A stretch of DNA of 64,000 nt, from the NCBI GenBank assembly GCA_965602225.1, contig CBFCYE010000001.1, positions 62,001-126,000 on the forward strand, read 5' to 3'. Below the pieces are notes generated by a model. The model was not told the DNA's origin. It worked only from the letters and a program-made list of their open reading frames with translations, and did not search any database. The position numbers were made by a program, and so were the translations under genes. The DNA comes from Tenderia sp965602225. Lineage in GTDB: Bacteria; Pseudomonadota; Gammaproteobacteria; Tenderiales; Tenderiaceae. How positions within the stretch are numbered: position 1 is the stretch's first letter; every line of letters starts with the position of its first letter. Positions 33,540-43,898 of this stretch are shown here, piece after piece.

Positions 33540-33650
33540 CCTACCCACGAAAAGTAGACACCCTAATCAATTAGATTAAGATCTAATAGGAGGTGTCAAA
33601 ATGGCTAGAAAAAAGACCATGATCAGGTAACAGATAAACAATAACCAGGC
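33540..33650 (+). mobile_element. Possible insertion-sequence end remnant
   Basis: Directly after the last core lies a segment with ACCCACGAAAAGTAGACACC, a direct/inverted GACACC...GGTGTC pair and a short frame AAATGGCTAGAAAAAAGACC that stops after nine codons. This resembles the left end and transposase start of an IS3-type element, truncated. The assignment rests on general appearance only. From 33650 to the terminator I see nothing. Confidence 0.3.
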
Positions 33651-33695
33651 AGTTTGGTTTGCTCCACTGCTAAAAAACATTCATCAGCCCCATAA

Positions 33696-33735
33696 CAAAA
33701 AACCCCTTTAACCATCGGCTAAAGGGGTTTTTTTA
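33696..33735 (-). terminator. Intrinsic terminator of fusA2 (bidirectional form)
   Basis: AACCCCTTTA, loop, TAAAGGGGTT with A-run and T-run on both sides, ~37 bp past the fusA2 stop. Confidence 0.87.
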
Positions 33736-33771
33736 AACCGGGAAGGTTGCCCTTCCCTTTTTAAGAAGTAA

Positions 33772-35865
33772 TTACTTCTTGGCAGCGGCGGCGTTACGTT
33801 CTGCTACTTCCTTGATTACGTCATCAGCAACGTTCTTAGGACATGCTGCGTAATGTTCAAATTCCATAGAGAACTGACCGCGACCTGAGGTCATAGTACG
33901 CAGATCACCGATGTAACCAAACATTTCTGACAATGGAACCTGTGCCTTGATGCGTACACCTGTGACACCTGATTCCTGACCCAGGATCATGCCACGACGA
34001 CGATTCAAGTCACCGATAACATCACCAACGTGATCGTCTGGAGTAAACACGTCTACCTTCATGATTGGCTCAAGAATCTGTGGGCCAGCCTTAGGCATGG
34101 TTTGACGATAAGCGCCTTTGGCAGCTATTTCGAAGGCAATCGCAGAGGAGTCAACCGCATGGTAAGAACCATCGGTCAGCGTGACCTTGACATCCAAACA
34201 TGGGAAGCCAGCCATTACACCTTTAATCATACTGCCAGAAAAGCCTTTCTCAACAGCAGGCCAGAATTCGCGAGGTACGTTACCACCCGTTACCTTGGAC
34301 TCGAATGCAAAACCTGAACCTGTTTCGCCTGGCTCAACAATGTAATCAATCTTACCGAACTGACCTGAACCACCCGATTGCTTCTTATGGGTGTAGCTGT
34401 CTTCAACGCGCTGAGTAATGGTTTCGCGATAGGCAACCTGAGGTTTACCAACGGTTACATCGATGCCGTGGGTACGCTTGAGGATGTCGACCTTGATATC
34501 CAGGTGAAGCTCACCCATACCCTTGATGATGGTTTCACCAGAGTCTTCATCGGTTTCAACGCGGAAAGATGGATCTTCTGCAATCATTTTACCGATAGCA
34601 ATACCCATTTTCTCAGAACCGGCCTTGTCTTTAGGCGCGATAGCGATAGAGATAACTGGATCAGGGAAGACCATTGGCTCTAAGGTGGCGGGGAACTTAG
34701 GATCACACAGGGTATGACCCGTTTGAACGTTCTTCATACCAACAACAGCGATGATGTCACCGGCTTGAGCACTGGTTATTTCGATACGCTCGTCAGCATG
34801 CATCTCAACCAGACGGCCGATACGCTCAGTTTTGCCAGTAAAGGTGTTCAATACAGAATCACCCTTGTTCAACGTACCTGAATAAATACGAATAAAGGTC
34901 AGTGCGCCAAAACGGTCGTCCATGATTTTGAACGCCAATGCGCGCAAAGGTTTATTAACATCAACGATTGCGAATTCGCCAGTCTCAACACCTTCCAGAT
35001 CAACTTCAGGCTGTGGCTTAACTTCAATTGGGCTTGGCAGATAATCAACAACTGCATTCAACATAGGCTGAACACCTTTGTTCTTGAACGCTGAACCACA
35101 GAATGTAGGGAAGAAGTCCAGAGCAATTGTTCCTTTACGGATACAACGCTTCAGCTCTTCCTTAGATGGCTGCGTGCCTTCCAGATAGGCTTCCATCAGA
35201 TCGTCGTCTTGCTCAAGCGCAGTTTCGACCATCATTTCACGATATTCTTCAGCCTTGGCTTGATATTCAGCTGGAACGTCTACGATTTCGTAATTCAGTG
35301 GATCACCAGTTTCGTCCCAGATCCAGGCTTTCATTTCCAACAGGTCGATGATGCCTACAAAATCGTCTTCGATACCGATAGGCAGCGTCATAATCAAGGC
35401 ATTTGCGCCGAGTACGGTTCTAACCTGATCAACAACGCGGTAGAAGTCTGCACCCATACGGTCAAGCTTGTTGACGAAGATAACGCGCGCGACTTCTGAG
35501 TCATTGGCATAACGCCAGTTGGTTTCTGACTGAGGCTCTACACCGCCAGAACCACAGAAAACACCCACACCACCGTCAAGAACTTTCAGTGAACGATAAA
35601 CTTCGATAGTGAAGTCAACGTGTCCGGGGGTATCGATGATGTTGAAACGATGATCATCCCAAAAACAGGTAGTTGCAGCAGACTGGATAGTAATACCACG
35701 CTCCTGCTCCTGCTCCATGAAGTCAGTGGTGGCTGCGCCATCATGTACTTCACCCAGCTTATGAATTTTACCGGTGAGCTTAAGGATACGCTCGGTAGTT
35801 GTGGTCTTACCCGCATCTACGTGAGCGAAAATACCGATGTTTCTGTACTTAGTCAGATCAGTCAT
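33772..35865 (-). CDS. fusA2: Elongation factor G, second paralogue (FusA2 type)
   Basis: 697 residues with full EF-G architecture. G1 [16 protein letters not shown]3 DTPGHVDF, G4 NKLDRMGA, domain [11 protein letters not shown] and domain [31 protein letters not shown]. It is not in an rpsL-rpsG-fusA-tuf operon, and sequence details ([29 protein letters not shown]) match the second EF-G copy found in Vibrio, Shewanella and relatives better than the housekeeping FusA. The special role of that paralogue is not settled. No partner genes; terminator downstream. Confidence 0.88.
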   Translation of the reverse strand: MTDLTKYRNIGIFAHVDAGKTTTTERILKLTGKIHKLGEVHDGAATTDFMEQEQERGITIQSAATTCFWDDHRFNIIDTPGHVDFTIEVYRSLKVLDGGVGVFCGSGGVEPQSETNWRYANDSEVARVIFVNKLDRMGADFYRVVDQVRTVLGANALIMTLPIGIEDDFVGIIDLLEMKAWIWDETGDPLNYEIVDVPAEYQAKAEEYREMMVETALEQDDDLMEAYLEGTQPSKEELKRCIRKGTIALDFFPTFCGSAFKNKGVQPMLNAVVDYLPSPIEVKPQPEVDLEGVETGEFAIVDVNKPLRALAFKIMDDRFGALTFIRIYSGTLNKGDSVLNTFTGKTERIGRLVEMHADERIEITSAQAGDIIAVVGMKNVQTGHTLCDPKFPATLEPMVFPDPVISIAIAPKDKAGSEKMGIAIGKMIAEDPSFRVETDEDSGETIIKGMGELHLDIKVDILKRTHGIDVTVGKPQVAYRETITQRVEDSYTHKKQSGGSGQFGKIDYIVEPGETGSGFAFESKVTGGNVPREFWPAVEKGFSGSMIKGVMAGFPCLDVKVTLTDGSYHAVDSSAIAFEIAAKGAYRQTMPKAGPQILEPIMKVDVFTPDDHVGDVIGDLNRRRGMILGQESGVTGVRIKAQVPLSEMFGYIGDLRTMTSGRGQFSMEFEHYAACPKNVADDVIKEVAERNAAAAKK

Positions 35866-36173
35866 GTTTCTACTCTAAAGTTGATATAAAAAAACCATTT
35901 GGCTCGGTACGAAACCAGACAGCGTAAAAATGGCCGCTATTTTACCTTAAAATTCCAGAAAAAACAGACAAATAGGAGTTCAATAAGCAATTTCTCTTCG
36001 CATACCTGGCAGACTCCCCTATCTATATGTTTTATATGGAATAAGATTCCAGCTAAAACAGCCCAACGGCTACAGACGGATGATGCCAATCACTGGACGC
36101 TACGCCTGCAATCTCGCCAATATTGATGTTTGCAGCCATACTACGAATCCAATCAACCAAGGAGGGGGAATGA

Positions 36174-36965
36174 ATGAAACGTTTACTGCTATGTGGCCTG
36201 TTATGCCTGGGACTCACAACTGCGGCACAAGCCAAGGTGGTCGGTGAAGAGATTGATTACCAGTCCGATGGCACAACGCTGAAGGGCTATCTGGCCTATG
36301 ACAACTCAAACAAGGGCAAACGCCCTGGCGTGCTGGTGGTGCATGAGTGGTGGGGCCACAACGACTACGCCCGGGAACGTGCCCGCAAACTGGCCAAGCT
36401 GGGCTATGTCGCGCTGGCGGTAGATATGTATGGCGATGGCAAGCAGGCGGCACACCCTGAAGATGCACAGAAGTTTTCATCCGAGATTGCCAGCAACATG
36501 CCGCTAGGCAAGGCGCGCTTTGAGGCGGCTATGGCGGTGTTGAAAGCACACAAGGCGACTGACAAGTCTGATATTGCTGCCATCGGTTATTGCTTTGGTG
36601 GTGCTGTGGTATTGCAGATGGCACGCGAAGGACTGGATCTGGATGCGGTGGTCAGTTTTCATGGCAGCCTGGGCACGCCAAAGCCAGCCCAAGCAGGCGT
36701 CGTTAAAGCCAAGGTTATGGTTGCCCATGGCGCGGCTGATCCGTTTGTGAAACCGGAACAGATTACTGGTTTTATGAGTGAGATGAATCAGGCCGGGGTT
36801 GATTACCGCTTCACAGCCTATGGCGGTGCGGTGCACAGCTTTACCAATCCTGAAGCAGACAAATTTGGTGAAAAATTCAATCTGCCGCTGAAATATAACA
36901 AGCAGGCCGATGATGATTCATGGCGCGACATGCAGACCTTTTTACAACAGGCCTTTGCTGATTAA
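36174..36965 (+). CDS. Secreted dienelactone-hydrolase family protein (intact catalytic triad)
   Basis: 263 residues. A signal peptide (MKRLLLCGLLCLGLTTAAQA) sends it to the periplasm. The DLH alpha/beta hydrolase core has the nucleophile Cys in IGYCFGGAVVLQ, a Glu in VVHEWWGHN, Asp in HGAADPFV and His in GAVHSFT, i.e. the whole DLH set. Ribosome site GGAGGGGGA. Natural substrate unknown. Preceded by a ~300-bp gene-free stretch (35866-36173) in which I see no clear feature other than the fusA2 leader. A paralogue lacking the Cys is at 46677. Confidence 0.88.
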   Translation: MKRLLLCGLLCLGLTTAAQAKVVGEEIDYQSDGTTLKGYLAYDNSNKGKRPGVLVVHEWWGHNDYARERARKLAKLGYVALAVDMYGDGKQAAHPEDAQKFSSEIASNMPLGKARFEAAMAVLKAHKATDKSDIAAIGYCFGGAVVLQMAREGLDLDAVVSFHGSLGTPKPAQAGVVKAKVMVAHGAADPFVKPEQITGFMSEMNQAGVDYRFTAYGGAVHSFTNPEADKFGEKFNLPLKYNKQADDDSWRDMQTFLQQAFAD

Positions 36966-37025
36966 ATCTGGGCTGCCGGCAGGCAGGGAATAACAAACCA
37001 AGATTTAGGGAACCTCTGAACAAGT

Positions 37026-37092
37026 CATTCCGGCGAAAGCCGGAATCTAGTATCTATCTGATTACGCTAGACTCCGGCCTTCGCCGGAGTGG
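37026..37092. repeat. REP-like palindromic element (ATTCCGGC/ACTCCGGC type)
   Basis: Two small hairpins, ATTCCGGC-GAAA-GCCGGAAT and ACTCCGGC-CTTC-GCCGGAGT, separated by ~24 bp flanked by CTAG. The halves are also complementary to each other, so the whole folds as one large palindrome. A related copy is at 58710. It lies between two convergent genes, the usual REP/BIME position. Confidence 0.8.
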
Positions 37093-37123
37093 CGGAGACA
37101 TTGATCAGTGATTCCTTAGTTTT

Positions 37124-38185
37124 TTATGACTCGGCCTGCTGCTCGCGTTTTTCTATCACCAGCCGCATGCGCTGATCGCGACGCTTGAGGCGTTCCAAAT
37201 CCTTGCTCAGTTCTTTACGCTGCTGGTCTTCAATGCTCTTTTCCAGCTGCTTGTCCAAATCCTGAATTTGGGCCAGCAGCTTTTTATAGGCTTCGCGCAT
37301 CTGTTCCAGAGAGGCAGCATCCTCGGCAATATCAAACACCACCTCCTCTGCCTTGCCCGCCTCGGTTTCAACATGCTCAACCAAACCATGTTCAGGTATA
37401 AACTGTTTTTCAGCTGGATAGGCACGTGTATTCATAAAGCTGGGAGAGACAATCTCAATCCCTCTCTGATGCAGATGATCGAGCATTCTTTTGTGCAGGG
37501 TAGATCGAAATGAAAGCAGCTGTTTGACTTCACTTAACAGACCATTAACCTGATAGGTGACTGAGTAGTCCCCCAATTTCATTATCAACACAAATGGATC
37601 AGCCAGCCCCGTTTGTTGCGCGGCCTCAAGTAAAGCAGACTCGGCATCACGCCGCGAGACATCATAACCAAGCGTGACTTCTGCCGAAATTATCGTGCCT
37701 GTGGCGTGTATTACCTTGGTCGGCTGTGTCACCACATAGAGATTAGGCAGGGTCATCAGATCACGATCTGTGGTTTGTATTTCTACATGCAACAAGCCCA
37801 TTTCGGAAACCCTGCCGAAATTTTCTCCGACGCGAATAAAGTCGCCAATCCTGAAACTGCGCAGGCTACGCAACATGACTCCGGCCATGGCGTTGCCAAC
37901 AAAGGTGGTTGATGACAAGGCAATGGTGGCTGACAAGACAATCCCTATCAGACTCAGCAGCTGACCGCGGGTCGAATCACTGAAGGGTAGCACCACAATC
38001 ACCAGCAGAATGCCGACAAAGGCGATAGCGAATTTGATCAGGTGAAGACGATAACGATATTTCGGTTCGGCCTGGTAGTGACGAATCAGAAACAGATTAC
38101 TGGCCATGAACCCACCCACTACCAAGATGATAGTGACGATGGCAGGCACAAAATCAAACAGATTAAAATCGGTCATGTATTTCAC
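37124..38185 (-). CDS. MscS-family mechanosensitive channel
   Basis: 353 residues. About three membrane helices (near 10-30, 47-67 and 75-110). The pore-lining part runs LSATIALSSTTFVGNAMAGVMLRSLRSFRIGDFIRVG, followed by the MscS beta domain (GRVSEMGLLHVEIQTTDRDL). The C-terminal ~100 residues are a charged coiled coil (DLDKQLEKSIEDQQRKELSK), longer than in E. coli MscS (286). GTG start at 38185; ATG at 38176 is also possible. Releases solutes on osmotic downshift. Confidence 0.9.
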   Translation of the reverse strand: MKYMTDFNLFDFVPAIVTIILVVGGFMASNLFLIRHYQAEPKYRYRLHLIKFAIAFVGILLVIVVLPFSDSTRGQLLSLIGIVLSATIALSSTTFVGNAMAGVMLRSLRSFRIGDFIRVGENFGRVSEMGLLHVEIQTTDRDLMTLPNLYVVTQPTKVIHATGTIISAEVTLGYDVSRRDAESALLEAAQQTGLADPFVLIMKLGDYSVTYQVNGLLSEVKQLLSFRSTLHKRMLDHLHQRGIEIVSPSFMNTRAYPAEKQFIPEHGLVEHVETEAGKAEEVVFDIAEDAASLEQMREAYKKLLAQIQDLDKQLEKSIEDQQRKELSKDLERLKRRDQRMRLVIEKREQQAES

Positions 38186-38225
38186 ACGTTATGTTTAGAC
38201 CCGACCAAGGTAACAGAACGCAATG

Positions 38226-38840
38226 CTAGTTAAGGCCACTTTCTTCAATGTTTTTTATTGCCGCAAAATGAGCCTGCGCAATTCGGTCACGCCCTTCCCT
38301 GCTCATTAAATAGTTTTTGCACTCTTGTTCATTATCCATAAAAAAGTTTTCTGTCAGTGCGGCGGGCATCTTGGTGTTTTTCAGAACGTAGAAGTTGGCC
38401 TCTTTATCCACATCACCATCTGAGACATCGGAGCGCATTTTGATATCGGGGAATTGATTCTCGAATTCCTGATAAAGAACGGTGGCGACTTTGTCTGAGT
38501 AAGTCGTGCCTGTTGAGGTGTAAACCTCGTAACCTTTGCCACCACCAGCATTGGCGTGAATAGATACATAAATGCAGCTACTCTGGCTGTGATAGCTATT
38601 GGCGCGTTTGACCCGTTCATTAAGAGAAATATCTTCCAGCTCGGGGACGATATTGACGTAGTTGATGCGCTCGGCAGTCAGCATTTCAATCAGACGGTTG
38701 ACAATAGCGCGGTTGAATTCCCCTTCATAAAGGATTGAGCCATCATCCCAGTTTGGGCTGCGCTTGCCTTCGGTTTGATAGAGACCGTCGATAATGCCAC
38801 CGTGGCCGTTATCCAGCAGCCATAAGTATTTACTCGCCAT
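38226..38840 (-). CDS. N-acetylmuramoyl-L-alanine amidase (Amidase_3), no signal peptide
   Basis: 204 residues with zinc ligands in LLDNGHGG (His), YEGEFN (Glu) and SIHANAG (His), and the catalytic Glu in LTENFFMD. Unlike AmiA/B/C it has neither signal peptide nor AMIN domain and starts directly with the catalytic fold (MASKYLWLLDNGHGG). Such stand-alone amidases are typical of phage endolysins, secreted type VI effectors or Bacteroidota proteins. No phage genes, holin or immunity gene are adjacent, so the role is open; acquisition by transfer is possible. Confidence 0.85.
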   Translation of the reverse strand: MASKYLWLLDNGHGGIIDGLYQTEGKRSPNWDDGSILYEGEFNRAIVNRLIEMLTAERINYVNIVPELEDISLNERVKRANSYHSQSSCIYVSIHANAGGGKGYEVYTSTGTTYSDKVATVLYQEFENQFPDIKMRSDVSDGDVDKEANFYVLKNTKMPAALTENFFMDNEQECKNYLMSREGRDRIAQAHFAAIKNIEESGLN

Positions 38841-38926
38841 GACAACACTCCTTGTTGTTGATTAACCAATACAACAAGAATAGCCAAAAGAACCGAGAAA
38901 GGGATACAGTTTTTTTATTCTGCTAG

Positions 38927-39382
38927 CTAAACCAGTTGCTGCGCTAATACCAACGCATCTTCGTGACCTTTATGACTGGGGTAGTAATTTTCACGACAGC
39001 CCAGTTCATTAAAGCCCATCGACTCATACAGATTGATGGCACGTTTGTTTGAGGCACGAACTTCAAGCAGCAGCATTTCGACTTTATTCGCTCTGGCCGT
39101 CTGCTCAAGCGAGTGCATTAGCGCCCTGCCCAAACCCTTGCCCTGTTGCTCAGGATGAATACAAATATTCAATACATGCGCTTCACCCGCAGCCATGGAC
39201 ATCAAGGCATAGCCGCACATATCGGCCCCCTCTTCTAACACACAGGCGTAATAATTACTTTTCAGGCAATCGCGAAAATTACCTTCGCTCCAAGGAAAAG
39301 GATAAGCAGACTTTTCGATCACCATGACAGGCTGAATATCTGCCTCAGTCATAAGACGCAGCTGGTAGGGTTTTACAAACAT
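38927..39382 (-). CDS. rimI: Ribosomal-protein S18 alanine N-acetyltransferase RimI
   Basis: 151 residues, GNAT fold. Begins RLMTEADIQPVMVIEKSAYPFPWSEGNF, acetyl-CoA loop HPEQQGKGLGRALMHSLE, and ends MGFNELGCRENYYPSHKGHEDALVLAQ, the RimI pattern that acetylates the N-terminal Ala of S18. Directly follows the uracil-DNA glycosylase gene by ~5 bp on the same strand, a conserved pair in Gammaproteobacteria. Confidence 0.93.
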   Translation of the reverse strand: MFVKPYQLRLMTEADIQPVMVIEKSAYPFPWSEGNFRDCLKSNYYACVLEEGADMCGYALMSMAAGEAHVLNICIHPEQQGKGLGRALMHSLEQTARANKVEMLLLEVRASNKRAINLYESMGFNELGCRENYYPSHKGHEDALVLAQQLV

Positions 39383-39387
39383 CGGTT

Positions 39388-40152
39388 TTATTCGTTATTG
39401 ACGATTTTCTGCGCTGACAACAGGTCATGCCAAGCCTTGCGCTTTGCTGATGGCATGCGTAACAGATAGGCAGGATGATAACTAACCACTAGCGGTATCT
39501 TGCTGTCGCCATATTCAAACCTCTGACCACGCATGTCTCCGACCTTTTGGTCAGTCTTCAACAAATTTTGTGCGGCGATACGGCCAACGGCAAAGATCAC
39601 CTTGGGCTGAATCAGGGCGATCTGTTGTTTGAGATAGACCTCACAGGTGGCAGCCTCTGCAGCTTTTGGATCACGGTCATCGGCTGGGCGGCATTTGACG
39701 ATATTGGCGATATAGACCTGTTCACGTTTAAGACCAACAGCCAACAACATTTGATTGAGAAGTTTGCCTGCCGGTCCAACAAAGGGTTCACCCTGGGCAT
39801 CTTCATCGGCGCCTGGGGCCTCACCGATCACCAACCAGTCGGCATTGCGATTGCCAACACCAAAGACGGTCTGACTACGCTGCTGACTCAGGTCACAACG
39901 ATTACAAACACTAACCTCTGCCTGCAGACCAGTCCAATCAGTGGCAACGGCAGGCAACTCGATACGCTGGTCTGCAACTGGGGCTGTAGGCTCAGCCTGG
40001 GGTGATGGCGTCGCAACGGTTTCTGCTGCTGTCGGTATTGCATCGGCCGTTTGAGATTGGGGCTGTAATTGAGTTTGGCGTAGCGACCAGGTTTGAATAC
40101 CCATCACCTCCAGATACTGGTGACGTTGTTTGCCTGTCTGCGCCTGCCCCAT
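39388..40152 (-). CDS. Family 4 (Fe-S) uracil-DNA glycosylase
   Basis: 254 residues. The last ~190 residues are the UDG catalytic domain with iron-sulfur Cys in [16 protein letters not shown], motif [23 protein letters not shown], further Cys in CRPADDRDP and CEVYL, and the active-site [13 protein letters not shown]. The N-terminal ~60 residues are a Pro/Gln/Thr-rich tail preceded by [12 protein letters not shown], as in many gammaproteobacterial members. Removes uracil from DNA and starts base-excision repair. Upstream of rimI. Confidence 0.92.
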   Translation of the reverse strand: MGQAQTGKQRHQYLEVMGIQTWSLRQTQLQPQSQTADAIPTAAETVATPSPQAEPTAPVADQRIELPAVATDWTGLQAEVSVCNRCDLSQQRSQTVFGVGNRNADWLVIGEAPGADEDAQGEPFVGPAGKLLNQMLLAVGLKREQVYIANIVKCRPADDRDPKAAEAATCEVYLKQQIALIQPKVIFAVGRIAAQNLLKTDQKVGDMRGQRFEYGDSKIPLVVSYHPAYLLRMPSAKRKAWHDLLSAQKIVNNE

Positions 40153-40163
40153 TCGTATTAAAC

Positions 40164-41699
40164 CTAGACCTGCGGATGCGCTCTATCATCAACTGCCATC
40201 ATCTTGTTGACGGCATTGATGTAGGCCTTGGCTGAAGCAATGACGATATCGGTATCAGCGCCCTGACCATTGATAATCCGGCCAGCCTTCTCCAAACGCA
40301 CATTTACTTCACCCTGAGCATCGGTACCGTTGGTGACATTATTTACCGAATAAAGCTGCAGATCAGCGCCACTGTTGATAATCAATTCAATCGCCTTGAA
40401 TGTAGCATCCACAGGACCACTACCTTCTGAATGTGCACGCTGTTCTTCACCATCAATACTCAAGGTAATGCTGGCATCCGGTGTTTCACCGGTTTCAGAA
40501 CAGACCTTTAAGGCGACCAGTTTGATGTGCTCATTCTCGGCCTCAACACTCGCATCTGTCACCAGGGCCTGCAAGTCGTCATCGTAGATTTCATGTTTTT
40601 TGTCAGCCAAATCCTTAAAGCGTTTAAAGGCATCATTGAGCTCTTCTTCTGCCTCAAAGCTAATACCCAACTCATTCAAACGAGTACGGAATGCATTGCG
40701 GCCTGAGTGTTTACCCAGCACCATGCGGTTGGTGCTCCAACCCACATCTTCAGCGCGCATGATTTCGTATGTTTCACGATTCTTGAGCACACCATCCTGG
40801 TGGATGCCCGATTCATGGGCAAAGGCGTTGGCACCAACAATGGCCTTATTCGGCTGTACCGGGAAACCGGTAATCCCGGAAACCAGACGGCTGGCAGGTA
40901 CAATTTGGGTAGCGTCCAGAGTGGTGTCACAGGGAAAGAGATCCTGACGTGTACGTACAGCCATCACGATCTCTTCCAGCGAGGCGTTGCCAGCACGTTC
41001 ACCCAAACCATTTATCGTACATTCAACCTGACGGGCACCATTCATCACCGCCGACAATGAGTTGGCAACGGCCAGGCCCAAATCGTTGTGGCAGTGAACG
41101 GAGAAGATCGCCTTATCAGAATTTGGAATCCGCTCAATCAGATTCTTGATCAAGTTGCCGAACTGATCAGGCACGTTATAACCGACAGTGTCGGGGATAT
41201 TGATCGTCGTTGCACCCGCATCTATCACCGCTTCGATGACACGGCACAGAAAATCCAGTTCAGAACGGCCGGCATCTTCTGGTGAAAATTCTACATTGTC
41301 GGTATGTTGACGAGCACGTTTAACCGCCTTCACGGCCTGCTCCACAACCTGATCTGGCGACATGCGCAGCTTCATCTCCATGTGAATTGGAGAGGTGGCT
41401 ATAAAGGTGTGGATACGCGCGGAATTAGCATTTTTGAGTGCTTCACCGGCACGGTCAATGTCTTTATCCAAGGCACGGGACAAGGCGCAAATAGTGCTGT
41501 CTTTAACCGCGTTGGCAACCGCCTGCACCGCTTCAAAGTCGCCCTGACTGGCGATAGGGAAACCGGCTTCGATGACGTCGACGCGCATCTTTTCCAGTAC
41601 CTTGGCGATACGAACCTTCTCGTCCTTAGTCATGGAAGCACCAGGACTCTGTTCGCCATCACGCAAGGTGGTATCAAAAATTATTAATTTGTCACTCAT
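40164..41699 (-). CDS. leuA: 2-isopropylmalate synthase
   Basis: 511 residues; first committed step of leucine synthesis (acetyl-CoA plus 2-oxoisovalerate). Catalytic barrel motifs [31 protein letters not shown], and the C-terminal allosteric leucine-binding domain from ~residue 390 ([15 protein letters not shown]). ATG at 41699 is preceded by GGAGTGAG; a longer frame to 41753 has no support. It has its own promoter and leucine-rich leader ORF upstream (see next entries), and lies downstream of pssA-ilvCHB on the same strand. Confidence 0.95.
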   Translation of the reverse strand: MSDKLIIFDTTLRDGEQSPGASMTKDEKVRIAKVLEKMRVDVIEAGFPIASQGDFEAVQAVANAVKDSTICALSRALDKDIDRAGEALKNANSARIHTFIATSPIHMEMKLRMSPDQVVEQAVKAVKRARQHTDNVEFSPEDAGRSELDFLCRVIEAVIDAGATTINIPDTVGYNVPDQFGNLIKNLIERIPNSDKAIFSVHCHNDLGLAVANSLSAVMNGARQVECTINGLGERAGNASLEEIVMAVRTRQDLFPCDTTLDATQIVPASRLVSGITGFPVQPNKAIVGANAFAHESGIHQDGVLKNRETYEIMRAEDVGWSTNRMVLGKHSGRNAFRTRLNELGISFEAEEELNDAFKRFKDLADKKHEIYDDDLQALVTDASVEAENEHIKLVALKVCSETGETPDASITLSIDGEEQRAHSEGSGPVDATFKAIELIINSGADLQLYSVNNVTNGTDAQGEVNVRLEKAGRIINGQGADTDIVIASAKAYINAVNKMMAVDDRAHPQV

Positions 41700-41821
41700 G
41701 ATTCTCACTCCAATCCTGATGCTGATATTACAGCAGGGCCACATCAGCGGCAAACGGCAGTCTTGACTGCACGTTTAGAAAATATTCGTTTTTTGGGGGT
41801 GGCCGGATATGGCCAAATTAT
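41699..41821 (-). promoter_or_regulatory. leuA leader RNA with competing hairpins
   Basis: Between the leader ORF and leuA the minus strand can form GGCCATATCCGGCC, GCAGTC-AA-GACTGC, and GCTGAT...ATCAGC; GGCCAC (plus 41799-41804) can also pair with GTGGCC (plus 41737-41742) as an alternative. No T-run follows any of these, so control would be by masking of the leuA ribosome site or by Rho rather than by an intrinsic terminator. Confidence 0.4.
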
Positions 41822-41920
41822 TTATATGCCCGAAGGCAGCAGGCACAGACCTAGCAGCAACAGGACATCGCTACCGGTTAAAGAATGAAGCTTGAATTGT
41901 GATAAGCAGTTTTTCATCAT
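41822..41920 (-). CDS. Leucine-rich leader peptide upstream of leuA
   Basis: A 32-codon ORF starting ATGATG with weak TTGGAAT upstream. The last part (residues 19-32) reads VLLLLGLCLLPSGI: seven leucines in ten codons (CTG TTG CTG CTA, CTG, CTG CTG), just before leuA. A run of the pathway's own amino acid in a short ORF ahead of the biosynthetic gene is the hallmark of ribosome-mediated attenuation. A promoter starts transcription ~16 nt upstream. Hydrophobic content would also allow a small membrane peptide, but position favours a leader. Confidence 0.65.
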   Translation of the reverse strand: MMKNCLSQFKLHSLTGSDVLLLLGLCLLPSGI

Positions 41921-41942
41921 GATTCCAAATCGTGGTATGAAA

Positions 41943-41971
41943 ACTATATATGCCCTACCCTGTTAATTCAA
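41943..41971 (-). promoter_or_regulatory. Predicted sigma-70 promoter of leuA
   Basis: On the minus strand TTGAAT, 17-bp spacer, TATAGT. It begins right after the pssA stop codon and would start RNA ~16 nt before the leader ORF. Confidence 0.55.
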
Positions 41972-41974
41972 GCC

Positions 41975-42718
41975 TTAATCAGATGGTGTTTTGCGCTCGG
42001 CACGGTGTTGACGCAACTGTACCAGAGTTATAAATATACCCGAGACGGTATAGGCCAGTGCAATCAAAAATAACATTATGGCTGGATCCATAGCAACAAA
42101 GCCGAAGACAACCACCACCAAAAGAATCTTGAAGAACGGCACCTTACCCTTCAGGTCTTGATCCTTAAAGCTGTTATAGCGCACGTTGCTGACCATCAAC
42201 ACACCTGCTGCCACAGTCAGAGCGGCGGCCAACCAGGCTACGTTTTCACGCGCCCATCCGGCATCATCGCCCCACCAGACAAAACCAACGATCAACGCCG
42301 CGGCGGCCGGACTAGCCAGCCCTTGGAAGTAACGTTTATCAGCAATCCCAGCCTGGGTATTAAAACGCGCCAGACGTAAGGCCGCACCAGCCGCATAGAT
42401 AAAGGCTGCAACAAAACCGACCTTACCCAATGGAATCAATGCCCATTGATAAATCACTAATGCCGGCGCCAGACCAAAAGAGACCATATCCGCCAGGCTG
42501 TCATATTCCTTACCAAAATCACTCTGGGTATTGGTCATACGGGCAATACGCCCATCTAAACCATCCATGAACATGGCAATAAATACAGCAATGGCAGCCG
42601 CCTCAAAGCGACCACTCATGGAGGCAACTATGGCAAAAAAACCGCCAAACAAACCTGCTGTGGTAAACAGATTTGGCAGAAGATAGATTCCACGACGACG
42701 TTTCGTTTCTTCATCCAT
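41975..42718 (-). CDS. pssA: CDP-diacylglycerol-serine O-phosphatidyltransferase
   Basis: 247 residues, inner-membrane enzyme giving phosphatidylserine (precursor of phosphatidylethanolamine). The CDP-alcohol phosphotransferase signature D-G-x2-A-R-x8-G-x3-D-x3-D is present in DGLDGRIARMTNTQSDFG followed by KEYDSLAD. About six to eight hydrophobic segments follow. It is the short, membrane-embedded type of PssA rather than the E. coli HKD type. Placed between ilvC and leuA, an order common in Pseudomonas and relatives. Confidence 0.93.
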   Translation of the reverse strand: MDEETKRRRGIYLLPNLFTTAGLFGGFFAIVASMSGRFEAAAIAVFIAMFMDGLDGRIARMTNTQSDFGKEYDSLADMVSFGLAPALVIYQWALIPLGKVGFVAAFIYAAGAALRLARFNTQAGIADKRYFQGLASPAAAALIVGFVWWGDDAGWARENVAWLAAALTVAAGVLMVSNVRYNSFKDQDLKGKVPFFKILLVVVVFGFVAMDPAIMLFLIALAYTVSGIFITLVQLRQHRAERKTPSD

Positions 42719-42787
42719 AATCGGCGCTAGTCACTCCATTACTCAAAACAAAATTCAGGATATTACATTTTAAAACTGTAAATACAA

Positions 42788-42820
42788 AACAGGGATTGGG
42801 CCGAAGCGCCAATCCCTGTC
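42788..42820 (-). terminator. Intrinsic terminator after ilvC
   Basis: ACAGGGATTGG-CGCTTCGG-CCCAATCCCTGT then TTTTG on the minus strand: an 11-bp stem between ilvC and pssA. It would limit read-through from ilv genes into pssA. Confidence 0.72.
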
Positions 42821-42842
42821 TTCAAGCAAAACCAACTAAGAT

Positions 42843-43898
<1,056 letters not shown>

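Noticed and set aside
33600..33640. Short frame ATGGCTAGAAAAAAG as a gene
   Set aside because: Stops after nine codons; at most the broken start of a transposase.
33772..35865. Housekeeping fusA of the str operon
   Set aside because: No rpsL, rpsG or tuf nearby and sequence details match the second EF-G paralogue.
38226..38840. Part of a prophage
   Set aside because: No integrase, terminase, capsid or tail genes lie nearby; flanking genes are ordinary chromosomal ones.
39547..40005. Open frame antisense to the uracil-DNA glycosylase
   Set aside because: Overlaps the conserved catalytic domain and has no ribosome site or known motif.
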